A stretch of DNA of 64,000 nt from Alphaproteobacteria bacterium (GTDB lineage: Bacteria > Pseudomonadota > Alphaproteobacteria > Rhodobacterales > Rhodobacteraceae), in assembly GCA_030425145.1 (NCBI GenBank), contig JAUHVK010000015.1, positions 46,881 to 110,880 on the forward strand, given 5' to 3'. The position numbers and the translations under genes are program-made. Shown here one piece after another: positions 56,405 to 64,000 of the stretch; positions within the stretch are counted from its first letter, which is position 1; every line of letters begins with the position of its first letter. The notes beneath the pieces are model-generated. The model was given only the letters and a program-made list of their open reading frames with translations, made no database searches and was not told the DNA's origin.

Positions 56405-59400
56405 ATGAGCCATCTGCTCGACAAACTGAACTTCTTCCAGAGCAAGGAACTGGAACAATTCTCCGACGGTTGGGGCCAAACCACCCGCGAGAACCGCGAC
56501 TGGGAGGACACCTACAGAAACCGATGGCGCCACGACAAGGTCGTCCGCTCGACGCACGGGGTGAACTGCACCGGGTCGTGCTCGTGGAAGATCTACGTCA
56601 AGTCCGGCATCGTCACTTGGGAGACACAGCAGACCGACTATCCGCGCACCCGCGCCGGGATGCCTAACCATGAACCGCGCGGCTGCGCACGCGGCGCCTC
56701 CTACAGCTGGTATCTCTATTCCGCCAACCGCGTGAAGAACCCGCTGATCCGTGGCGCGCTGATGAGGGCGTGGCGGAAGATGCGCGAGACCATGACGCCG
56801 GTGGCCGCTTGGACTGCAATCCAGGGCGATCCTGCCCTGCGCAACTCGATCAACAAGACTCGTGGCAAGGGCGGGTTCGTGCGGGCAAGCTGGGACGAAG
56901 CGACCGAGATCATCGCCGCTGCCAACGCCTACACCGCGAAAACCTACGGGCCAGACCGGGTGTTCGGCTTCTCGCCCATCCCTGCGATGTCGATGGTCAG
57001 CTATGCTGCCGGCTCGCGTTACCTGAGCCTGCTCGGCGGCACCTGCATGTCCTTCTACGACTGGTATTGCGACCTGCCGCCCGCCAGCCCGCAGACATGG
57101 GGCGAACAGACCGACGTGCCGGAATCGGCCGACTGGTACAACGCGGGCTTCCTGATGCTTTGGGGCTCGAACGTGCCGCAAACGCGAACGCCGGATGCCC
57201 ATTTCTACACCGAAGTGCGCTATCGTGGCACCAAGTCGGCCGTTGTCAGCCCTGACTATTCGGAAGCCGCCAAGTTCGGCGACATCTGGCTGAACCCGCA
57301 GGCGGGCACGGATGCGGCGCTGGCGATGGCCATGGGCCATGTGATCCTGCGCGAATTCCACCTGGACCGGCAGGCCGAGTATTTCGAGGACTACGCCCGC
57401 AAGTACACTGACATGCCGATGCTCGTTCGGCTCGACGAAAAGGACGGGCACCTGGTGCCGGGCCGGATGCTGCGCGCTGACGATTTCGACAGCAATCTGG
57501 GCGAGTCGAACAATCCCGACTGGAAGACCGTCGCCTATGACGAGGCGTCGGGCCAGATCGTGGCGCCCAACGGGTCTATCGGGTTCCGCTGGGGCGAAGA
57601 GGGTAAGTGGAATCTCGAAGCGAAGGCGAACGGGGCCGATGCCAAGCTGCGCTTGAGCCAGATCATGGATGGCGACCACGACGAGGTCGTGGGCGTTGAC
57701 TTCCCTTATTTCGGTGGGTCTGCGACGGGCGATTTCGTGAAATGCGACCACCCCGATGTGCTGACCCGGAAAATTCCTGCGCGCCGCGTGAAACTGGCCG
57801 ACGAATCCGAAGCGCTGGTTGCCACCGTGTTCGACCTGTTCTGCGCCAATTACGGTCTCGACCGGGGGCTTGGCGGTGACTGGGTGTCCAAGGATTTCAA
57901 CGACGACAGCCCCTACACCCCGGCCTGGGCCGAAAAGATCACAGGCGTCGCACGCGAGAAGATCATCGCAGTGGCCCGCGAATTCGCGTCGAACGCTGAA
58001 AAAACCCACGGCAAGAGCATGGTCATCCTCGGGGCCGGCCTGAACCACTGGTACCACATGGACATGAACTACCGCGGCATCATCAACATGCTGGTGATGT
58101 GCGGCTGCATCGGTCAGGAGGGCGGCGGCTGGTCGCACTACGTGGGTCAGGAGAAGCTACGCCCGCAAACGGGCTGGCAGCCGCTGGCCTTCGCGCTCGA
58201 CTGGAGCCGCCCGCCGCGGCACATGAACTCCACTTCCGCCTGGTATGCGCACACCGACCAGTGGCGCTATGAAACCCTGCGGGCGGGCGAGATTCTGTCA
58301 CCTACCGCGCCCGAGGGCGACTGGGACATTAGCTTGATCGACTACAACATTCGCGCGGAACGGATGGGCTGGCTGCCCTCGGCTCCACAGTTGAAAACCA
58401 ACCCGCTGGAAGTCTCCAAAGCCGCAAAGAAGGCCGGCAAAGAGATCAAGGACTACGTCGCCGAACAGCTGAAATCGGGCGATCTGGAAATGTCCTGCCA
58501 GGATCCGGACGCCCCGGAAAACTGGCCGCGCAACCTGTTCGTCTGGCGCTCGAACCTGCTTGGGTCGTCCAGCAAGGGGCATGAGTATTTCCTCAAGCAC
58601 CTGCTGGGCACCGATAACGGCGTTATGGGCAAGGACCTAGGCGAGGAAGGCGGCGTGATGCCGAAAGATGCCCGCTGGCACGACGAGGCGCCTAAGGGCA
58701 AACTCGACCTACTAGTCTGCATCGACTTCCGCATGTCCACCACGGCGGTCTATTCCGACATCGTGCTGCCGACGGCCAGCTGGTACGAGAAGGACGACCT
58801 GAACACCTCTGACATGCACCCCTTCATCCACCCGCTGCAGGCGGCCGTGGACCCGGCCTACGAAAGCAAGTCGGACTGGGAGATCTTCAAGTCGATCGCC
58901 CGCAAGTTCAGCGAGATCGCGCCCGAGGTCCTGGGGGTCGAGACCGACATTGTCCAGCTTCCCCTGCTGCACGACACCGCCGCCGAACTGGCGCAGTCGC
59001 ATGTGAAGGACTGGAAAAAAGACGAATGCGACCTGATCCCGGGCAAGACCGCGCCGAACTACATCGCGGTGGAGCGGGATTATCCCAACCTGTACAAGAA
59101 GTTCACCTCTGTCGGGCCGTTGCTTGAAAAGCTCGGCAACGGTGGCAAGGGGATCAACTGGGACACCAAGACCGAGGTCAAGCACCTGCGCGACCTGAAC
59201 GGTGTCGTGCTGGACGACGGCGTGTCCAAGGGGCAGCCCAAACTGGAAACCGCCATCGACGCGGCCGAGATGATCCTGATGCTGGCACCAGAAACCAACG
59301 GCGAGGTAGCTGTGAAGGCTTGGGAGGAACTGGAGAAGCCGACGGGGCAGCACCATGCCCACCTCGCGGAGGGCGCGCATCACACCAAGATCCGCTTCCG

Positions 59401-60163
59401 CGATATCGCCGCGCAACCGCGCAAGATCATCTCCAGCCCCACCTGGTCGGGCATCGAAAGCGAGGAGGTCTGCTACAACGCCGGCTACACCAACGTCCAC
59501 GAGCTGATCCCGTGGCGCACCCTGACGGGCCGCCAGCAGCTTTATCAGGATCACGAATGGATGCGGGCCTTCGGCGAGGGTTTTGTCAGCTATCGCCCGC
59601 CGGTGGACCTGAAGACCATCACCGCGGCCGTCAACAACGACGCGGCGGAGGGCAGCCCGCATGTCGTGCTGAACTTCATCACGCCGCACCAGAAATGGGG
59701 CATTCACAGCACTTACTCCGACAACCTCTTGATGCTGACGCTCAACAGGGGTGGACCGGTGGTCTGGATGTCCGAGGTGGACGCGGCCAAGGCGGGCCTT
59801 GTCGATAACGATTGGGTCGAAGCCTACAACACCAACGGCGCGCTGACCGCGCGGGTGGTGGTGTCCCAGCGGATCAAGCAGGGGACGCTGTTCATGTATC
59901 ACGCGCAGGAAAAGATCGTGAACACGCCCGGCTCGGAAAAGACCGGCAATCGTGGTGGCATCCACAACTCGGTGACCCGCGCCACACTGAAACCCACGCA
60001 CATGATCGGCGGTTACGCGCAGCTGTCCTACGGCTTCAACTACTACGGCACCGTGGGCAGCAATCGCGACGAGTTCGTGATCGTGCGGAAAATGAAGAAG
60101 ATCGACTGGCTCGACAAACCCGCAAGCCGGTCCGCAACCCAGAACGTGGAGGCAGCGGAATGA
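56405..60163 (+). CDS. narG: Respiratory nitrate reductase alpha subunit
   Basis: Molybdenum bis-MGD catalytic subunit of 1252 residues, on the cytoplasmic face. The FS0 cluster site is HGVNCTGSCSWKIY (His plus Cys ligands), the Mo-ligand Asp lies in DWYCDLPPASP, and the N-terminus is NarG-like without a twin-arginine signal, SHLLDKLNFFQSKELEQF. It reduces nitrate to nitrite with electrons from quinol through NarI and NarH. AGGAGA is upstream. It overlaps narH by 4 nt. Confidence 0.97.
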   Translation: MSHLLDKLNFFQSKELEQFSDGWGQTTRENRDWEDTYRNRWRHDKVVRSTHGVNCTGSCSWKIYVKSGIVTWETQQTDYPRTRAGMPNHEPRGCARGASYSWYLYSANRVKNPLIRGALMRAWRKMRETMTPVAAWTAIQGDPALRNSINKTRGKGGFVRASWDEATEIIAAANAYTAKTYGPDRVFGFSPIPAMSMVSYAAGSRYLSLLGGTCMSFYDWYCDLPPASPQTWGEQTDVPESADWYNAGFLMLWGSNVPQTRTPDAHFYTEVRYRGTKSAVVSPDYSEAAKFGDIWLNPQAGTDAALAMAMGHVILREFHLDRQAEYFEDYARKYTDMPMLVRLDEKDGHLVPGRMLRADDFDSNLGESNNPDWKTVAYDEASGQIVAPNGSIGFRWGEEGKWNLEAKANGADAKLRLSQIMDGDHDEVVGVDFPYFGGSATGDFVKCDHPDVLTRKIPARRVKLADESEALVATVFDLFCANYGLDRGLGGDWVSKDFNDDSPYTPAWAEKITGVAREKIIAVAREFASNAEKTHGKSMVILGAGLNHWYHMDMNYRGIINMLVMCGCIGQEGGGWSHYVGQEKLRPQTGWQPLAFALDWSRPPRHMNSTSAWYAHTDQWRYETLRAGEILSPTAPEGDWDISLIDYNIRAERMGWLPSAPQLKTNPLEVSKAAKKAGKEIKDYVAEQLKSGDLEMSCQDPDAPENWPRNLFVWRSNLLGSSSKGHEYFLKHLLGTDNGVMGKDLGEEGGVMPKDARWHDEAPKGKLDLLVCIDFRMSTTAVYSDIVLPTASWYEKDDLNTSDMHPFIHPLQAAVDPAYESKSDWEIFKSIARKFSEIAPEVLGVETDIVQLPLLHDTAAELAQSHVKDWKKDECDLIPGKTAPNYIAVERDYPNLYKKFTSVGPLLEKLGNGGKGINWDTKTEVKHLRDLNGVVLDDGVSKGQPKLETAIDAAEMILMLAPETNGEVAVKAWEELEKPTGQHHAHLAEGAHHTKIRFRDIAAQPRKIISSPTWSGIESEEVCYNAGYTNVHELIPWRTLTGRQQLYQDHEWMRAFGEGFVSYRPPVDLKTITAAVNNDAAEGSPHVVLNFITPHQKWGIHSTYSDNLLMLTLNRGGPVVWMSEVDAAKAGLVDNDWVEAYNTNGALTARVVVSQRIKQGTLFMYHAQEKIVNTPGSEKTGNRGGIHNSVTRATLKPTHMIGGYAQLSYGFNYYGTVGSNRDEFVIVRKMKKIDWLDKPASRSATQNVEAAE

Positions 60164-61686
60164 GAGTTCGTGCGCAAATCGGCAAGGTCCTGAACCTCGA
60201 CAAATGCATCGGGTGTCACACCTGCTCGGTCACCTGCAAGAATGTGTGGACGACGCGCGAAGGTGTCGAATACGCATGGTTCAACAACGTCGAGACCAAG
60301 CCCGGAACCGGCTATCCGACGGACTGGGAGAACCAGAAGCGCTGGAACGGCGGCTGGGTGCGCTCGGCCTCGGGCAAGCTGCACCCCAAGCAGGGGTCGA
60401 AATGGCGGATCCTGGCGAACATCTTCGCCAATCCGGCCATGCCCGAGATCGACGACTACTACGAGCCGTTTGATTTCGACTACGACCACCTGAAATCGGC
60501 GCCGGACATGACCGCGTTCCCAACGGCGCGGCCCCGGTCCAAGATCACAGGCGAGCGGATGGAGAAGATTGAGAAGGGTCCGAACTGGGAGGAGATCCTG
60601 GGCGGTGAATTCTCGAAGCGGTCGCAGGATTACAACTTCGACCAGGTGCAGAAGGACATCTATGGAGAGTATGAAAACACCTTCATGATGTACCTGCCGC
60701 GGCTCTGCGAGCATTGCCTCAACCCGACTTGCTCGGCCTCGTGCCCCTCGGGCGCGATCTACAAGCGCGAGGAGGATGGCATCGTCCTGATTGACCAGGA
60801 GAAATGCCGCGGCTGGCGGATGTGTATCTCGGGCTGTCCCTACAAGAAGGTCTATTACAACTGGGACACCGGCAAATCCGAGAAATGCACATTCTGCTAT
60901 CCGCGGATCGAGAGCGGCCAGCCGACGGTCTGTTCGGAAACCTGCGTCGGACGCATCCGCTATCTGGGTGTGATCCTTTATGACGCCGACAAGATCGAAG
61001 CGGCGGCCAGTGCCGAGCGCGAGACCGATCTCTACGACGCGCAACTGGATGTGTTCCTCGACCCGAACGACCCCGAGGTGATCGCTGCCGCGCGCCGCGA
61101 CGGTGTGCCCGAGGACTGGATCGCGGCGGCGAAGGTCAGCCCGGTCTGGAAGATGGCAATGGACTGGAAGGTGGCCTTCCCGCTACACCCCGAATACCGG
61201 ACGCTGCCAATGGTGTGGTACATACCGCCGCTGTCGCCGATCCAAAACGCCGCGCAGGCGGGACAGATCGCGATGAGCGACCAGATGCCCGACGTGCGGT
61301 CCCTGCGCATCCCCGTCAAATACCTCGCCAACATGCTGACAGCTGGTGACGAGGAGCCGATCGTGAGCGCGCTGGATCGCATGTCCGCGATGCGGCTCTA
61401 CATGCGTGCGCTCAGTGTGGATGGCGTGCGGGACGAGGCGATCGCCGCCCGTGTGGGCATGTCCGGCCGGGTGATCGAGGACATGTACAAGATCATGGCC
61501 ATCGCCGACTACGAGGACCGATTCGGGATCCCCACGGCGCACCGCGAACAGAACGAGCATGGCGCCGACATCCGCGGCGGTTGCGGCTTCACCGATGGCA
61601 ACAGCTGTTCCACCGGGGAAAGCGGCAAGACCACCCTGTTCGGTGGCAAGAAAAAGAAATTCGCCCTTCCGCAGGAGACCTTCTGA
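60160..61686 (+). CDS. narH: Respiratory nitrate reductase beta subunit
   Basis: Iron-sulfur electron-transfer subunit of 508 residues. Four clusters are visible: CIGCHTCSVTCKNVW, CEHCLNPTCSASCPSG, CRGWRMCISGCPYKK (Trp in place of a Cys, giving the known 3Fe-4S centre) and CTFCYPRIESGQPTVCSETC. The track ORF starts 116 codons too early inside narG; the true ATG forms ATGA with the narG stop. Confidence 0.97.
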   Translation: MRVRAQIGKVLNLDKCIGCHTCSVTCKNVWTTREGVEYAWFNNVETKPGTGYPTDWENQKRWNGGWVRSASGKLHPKQGSKWRILANIFANPAMPEIDDYYEPFDFDYDHLKSAPDMTAFPTARPRSKITGERMEKIEKGPNWEEILGGEFSKRSQDYNFDQVQKDIYGEYENTFMMYLPRLCEHCLNPTCSASCPSGAIYKREEDGIVLIDQEKCRGWRMCISGCPYKKVYYNWDTGKSEKCTFCYPRIESGQPTVCSETCVGRIRYLGVILYDADKIEAAASAERETDLYDAQLDVFLDPNDPEVIAAARRDGVPEDWIAAAKVSPVWKMAMDWKVAFPLHPEYRTLPMVWYIPPLSPIQNAAQAGQIAMSDQMPDVRSLRIPVKYLANMLTAGDEEPIVSALDRMSAMRLYMRALSVDGVRDEAIAARVGMSGRVIEDMYKIMAIADYEDRFGIPTAHREQNEHGADIRGGCGFTDGNSCSTGESGKTTLFGGKKKKFALPQETF

Positions 61687-62399
61687 TGCTGGACCGTTCC
61701 CTCAAAGCTCTGTCGCTAATCCTGAGCTATCCCTCGCGGGAACTTCAGGAGGCGATGCCCGACATCGGCGCCGTCCTTGCCGACGATCGCCGCATCGCCG
61801 CCGATACACGGGTTGCGCTGCGCTCGTTGGCCGATGGCTTCGCAGACGCTGACCTCTACGATCTGCAGGAGCGCTATGTGATGCTCTTTGATCGGTCGCG
61901 AACGCTATCGCTCAATCTCTTCGAGCACGTCCACGGCGAAAGCCGGAACCGGGGCGGTGCGATGGTCAGCTTGATCGAGACCTACCGGGAGGGCGGGTTC
62001 GAACCCGCGACCTCGGAACTGCCGGACCACCTTCCGGTACTGCTGGAATTCCTGTCGACGCGTCCCTTCGCAGAAGTGCAGGAAACTTTGGCGGACGCGG
62101 CGCATATACTCGACGCTCTCGCGGCCCGGCTTGTCCGGCGTGACAGCGGATATGCCGCCGCGTTCGCCGCTCTTTCCCAGCTCGCCGACATGCAGGCCGA
62201 CGCCGAAGCCGTGGCCGAAATGCTGGCCCTACCTGATGATGACCCGACAGATCTCGCGGCGCTCGATGCCGTATGGGAGGAAACCGAGGTTACATTCGGC
62301 CCCGATCCGAACGCAGGTTGCCCGCAAGTCCGCGACATGCTCGCGGCGATGGACAGCCCGAGCCTCCGCGCAATGGATGCGCGGCCCGTGACCGAATAA
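61686..62399 (+). CDS. narJ: Nitrate reductase assembly chaperone NarJ
   Basis: Helical TorD-family chaperone of 237 residues that assists cofactor insertion into NarG. Marks are LSLILSYPSRELQEAMPD, LNLFEHVHGESRNRGGAMVSLIETYREGGFEPATSELPDHLPVLLEFLS in outline, the conserved NarJ block. The ATG overlaps the narH stop by one base (TGATG). Confidence 0.95.
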   Translation: MLDRSLKALSLILSYPSRELQEAMPDIGAVLADDRRIAADTRVALRSLADGFADADLYDLQERYVMLFDRSRTLSLNLFEHVHGESRNRGGAMVSLIETYREGGFEPATSELPDHLPVLLEFLSTRPFAEVQETLADAAHILDALAARLVRRDSGYAAAFAALSQLADMQADAEAVAEMLALPDDDPTDLAALDAVWEETEVTFGPDPNAGCPQVRDMLAAMDSPSLRAMDARPVTE

Positions 62400-62410
62400 T
62401 GGAGGCAGAC

Positions 62411-63178
62411 ATGCACAACTTTCTTTTCGGCATTTATCCCTATATCGCGCTGTCCGTTCTTCTAATCGGATCGATCGTGCGCTACGAACGTGATCCCTTC
62501 ACATGGAAAACTTCGTCGAGCCAAATGCTGCGACGTAAGCAGTTGATCATCGGTTCGATCCTATTTCATGTCGGCGTCTTGGTGATCTTTGTCGGACATC
62601 TCGTCGGCCTGCTGACCCCAATCGCAATCTTTGACGCCATCGGCATCAGCCACGGGGCAAAGCAGCTTCTGGCCGTGATCGCCGGAGGTATTGCTGGCGT
62701 TATGGCCCTCGTGGGCGGTGGGATGCTCATGCACCGCCGCTGGACTGACCCGCGCATTCGCAAGACGTCCAGCTTTGCCGACATCGCCATTCTAGCGCTG
62801 CTGCTTGCACAACTGGTGCTCGGTTTGGCGACGGTGTTCGTATCGCTCCAACATCTCGATGGTCACGAAATGACTAAGTTCATGTCCTGGGCTCAAGGAA
62901 TATTTACCTTCCGGTCCGGCGCTGCGGCGCATATCGAGGATGTGGCCCTGATCTTCAAGCTGCACCTGTTCCTAGGGCTGACGATCTTCTTGGTCTTCCC
63001 GTTTACAAGGCTGGTCCATATCGCTTCGGGCATCTTCGCTCCGCTGCGTTACCTGTTCTTGCGGGCAGGCTATCAGCTTGTCCGTTCGCGTCGGCATCGC
63101 CCGCTCGAAGAACGCCGCCGCGCCTATGACAAGGTGCAAGCCAAGCGCGGTCCCACCGCCACGACGCCGGCGGAGTGA
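62411..63178 (+). CDS. narI: Respiratory nitrate reductase gamma subunit
   Basis: Membrane b-type cytochrome of 255 residues with five helices. The NarI start MHNFLFGIYPYIALSVLLIGSIVRYERDPFTWKT and histidines in ILFHVGVLVIFVGHL and KLHLFLGLTIFLVFPFTRLVH supply two haems. It oxidises quinol and anchors NarGH. GGAGGCAG precedes ATG 62411. Confidence 0.96.
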   Translation: MHNFLFGIYPYIALSVLLIGSIVRYERDPFTWKTSSSQMLRRKQLIIGSILFHVGVLVIFVGHLVGLLTPIAIFDAIGISHGAKQLLAVIAGGIAGVMALVGGGMLMHRRWTDPRIRKTSSFADIAILALLLAQLVLGLATVFVSLQHLDGHEMTKFMSWAQGIFTFRSGAAAHIEDVALIFKLHLFLGLTIFLVFPFTRLVHIASGIFAPLRYLFLRAGYQLVRSRRHRPLEERRRAYDKVQAKRGPTATTPAE

Positions 63179-63183
63179 GCCAG

Positions 63184-63978
63184 ATGAATGTGGCCCTGTT
63201 TCCCGATGTCGTCGTGAACGGCGAAACCATCCCCTCGGCGGCAATCGCCGCCGAGGCCCAGAACCACGAAGCGCCCAAGGACAAGCCCGGCATCGCTTGG
63301 CGCAAGGCGGCGCAGGCGCTGGTGATCCGCGCGCTTCTGCTGCAAGAGGCAAAGCGACGAGGGCTGGCGCCAGACCCACTCGAATTGGCGCCGAACCGCT
63401 TCGAGACCGAAGACGAAGCTCTGATCCGAGCCCTTCTGGATGAAGCGCTGGCAATCGAGCCAGTCGCCGAGGACGCGGTGAGAGCAGAATGGGCTAAGGA
63501 CCCCGATCGCTACCGCTCCGCGCCGCTTTGGGATGTTTCGCATATCCTGTGTGCCTGCGATCCGCGCGACGAAGCCGCGCGTGGGCTGGCCGAGGCACGG
63601 GCCGTTGCTCTGCTGGCGCGGCTTGATGGCGACGCCAAAGGGTTCGCCGCCGTTGCCCGTGAAAGCGACTGCGGCTCCAAGGCTTCGGCTGGCCATCTGG
63701 GCCAGCTTGGTCCGGGTGACACAGTGCCCGAGTTCGAGTCGGCGCTGCGCACCCTCGCCGATGAGGGCATCACGCCCGCACCCGTCCTGTCGCGGCATGG
63801 CTGGCACATCATCCGCCTGAACGCGACGGCGCCTGGGCAGGTGCTGCCCTATGAAACCGTTCGCCCCAAGATCGCGCAGGCGCTGGAGAAAGCCGCCTGG
63901 GCCGATGCGTCGAGGGCGTTCGTGGAAAGCCTCGCCAACCGGTCGAGCATCACCGGCGCAAGTCTTGCGCCGATCTGA
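63184..63978 (+). CDS. Parvulin-type peptidyl-prolyl isomerase (nar-associated)
   Basis: Protein of 264 residues: an N-terminal helical chaperone part, then a parvulin domain (about 120-225) with WDVSHILCACDPRDE, FAAVARESDCGSKASAGHLGQL and HGWHIIRL. There is no signal peptide, so it is cytosolic, like the NifM-type proteins that follow narI in other nitrate reducers. It may aid folding of the reductase. GGAG sets ATG 63184; the GTG at 63175 is an alternative. Confidence 0.85.
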   Translation: MNVALFPDVVVNGETIPSAAIAAEAQNHEAPKDKPGIAWRKAAQALVIRALLLQEAKRRGLAPDPLELAPNRFETEDEALIRALLDEALAIEPVAEDAVRAEWAKDPDRYRSAPLWDVSHILCACDPRDEAARGLAEARAVALLARLDGDAKGFAAVARESDCGSKASAGHLGQLGPGDTVPEFESALRTLADEGITPAPVLSRHGWHIIRLNATAPGQVLPYETVRPKIAQALEKAAWADASRAFVESLANRSSITGASLAPI

Positions 63979-64000
63979 TCCACGCGAAAGGACGTGTCAT
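63979..64000. other. Edge of window after the PPIase gene
   Basis: Only 22 bases remain; GAAAGGA followed by a possible start region suggests the next gene begins just outside. Confidence 0.4.

Noticed and set aside
54937-56511. 524-residue minus-strand ORF
   Set aside because: Antisense to narK2; charged low-complexity translation typical of a shadow frame.
56294-58138. 614-residue minus-strand ORF opposite narK2/narG
   Set aside because: GC-rich antisense shadow of narG; composition rich in Arg/His/Val with no recognised domain, while the plus frame is unmistakable NarG.
58712-60001. 429-residue minus-strand ORF
   Set aside because: Antisense to narG with no domain.
59812-60159. Upstream extension of narH in the track ORF
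   Set aside because: It lies inside narG in another frame; the NarH N-terminus and ATGA overlap define the start at 60160.
61984-62010. tRNA T-arm-like GGGTTCGAACCC in narJ
   Set aside because: It encodes the conserved NarJ segment GGFEPATSEL and has no acceptor, D or anticodon arms around it.
1-64000. CRISPR arrays, insertion sequences, rRNA or tRNA genes
   Set aside because: None seen: no regularly spaced repeats, transposase-like ORFs with terminal repeats or RNA signatures.

Overview
This window comes from a GC-rich alphaproteobacterium, most likely a marine Rhodobacteraceae (Roseobacter-group) chromosome. The evidence is a PhyR-NepR-EcfG general stress module with GGAAC-N16/17-CGTT promoters, a hmu/hemP/exb haem-uptake locus, a narR-narKK-narGHJI locus laid out as in Paracoccus, and a metF/metR divergent pair. 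I saw no rRNA or tRNA gene, CRISPR array, prophage or insertion sequence. Calls rest on reading translated sequence by eye; no database search was run.

Layout. 1-13.7 kb is housekeeping and mixed metabolism: an edge-truncated GAPDH gene (missing from the ORF track) divergent from an IclR regulator, metF/metR, a cold-shock protein, an ArsC-like reductase, an MsbA-like ABC exporter coupled to a tyrosine-phosphatase-like gene, two PLP aminotransferases, a LolC/E-LolD lipoprotein exporter, a DUF3047 protein, a YdcZ-type transporter and a lipoprotein cytochrome c. 13.7-26.3 kb is a stress island: phyR, nepR and ecfG plus many small stress-type genes (DUF7218, DUF2383, DUF3618, holin-like, DUF883-like, DUF1328, CsbD, YihY, PLD, DUF4112). 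Seven sites match or nearly match the EcfG consensus. One of them heads a seven-gene operon that ends in an AI-2E-type permease, an amidoligase and a class-I glutamine-amidotransferase-like hydrolase. This is the best candidate here for an undescribed system.

26.3-34.0 kb is a catabolic neighbourhood of unknown substrate: an enolase-superfamily enzyme, a GMC oxidoreductase and a LysR regulator on one strand; DUF1185, an alpha/beta hydrolase, a flavin monooxygenase and an aldehyde dehydrogenase on the other. 34.0-44.5 kb is a haem-iron uptake locus: TonB, two ExbD, ExbB and a periplasmic protein; hemP with two small companions; an IsdG-like haem monooxygenase; hmuVUTS; and the divergent receptor hmuR. 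Two similar dyads in its control regions suggest iron regulation. 44.5-49.5 kb holds a YedZ/MsrQ-like membrane protein, an AraC-headed operon of small and membrane proteins, and an unassigned ORF.

49.4-52.2 kb has a feruloyl-CoA-synthase-like ligase preceded by a possible leader ORF, then a small membrane protein and an NnrU-like protein. 52.2-64 kb is respiratory nitrate reduction: a CMD-family protein, a NarR-like regulator, a perfect FNR-type box, two NarK transporters, narGHJI and a parvulin-type PPIase.
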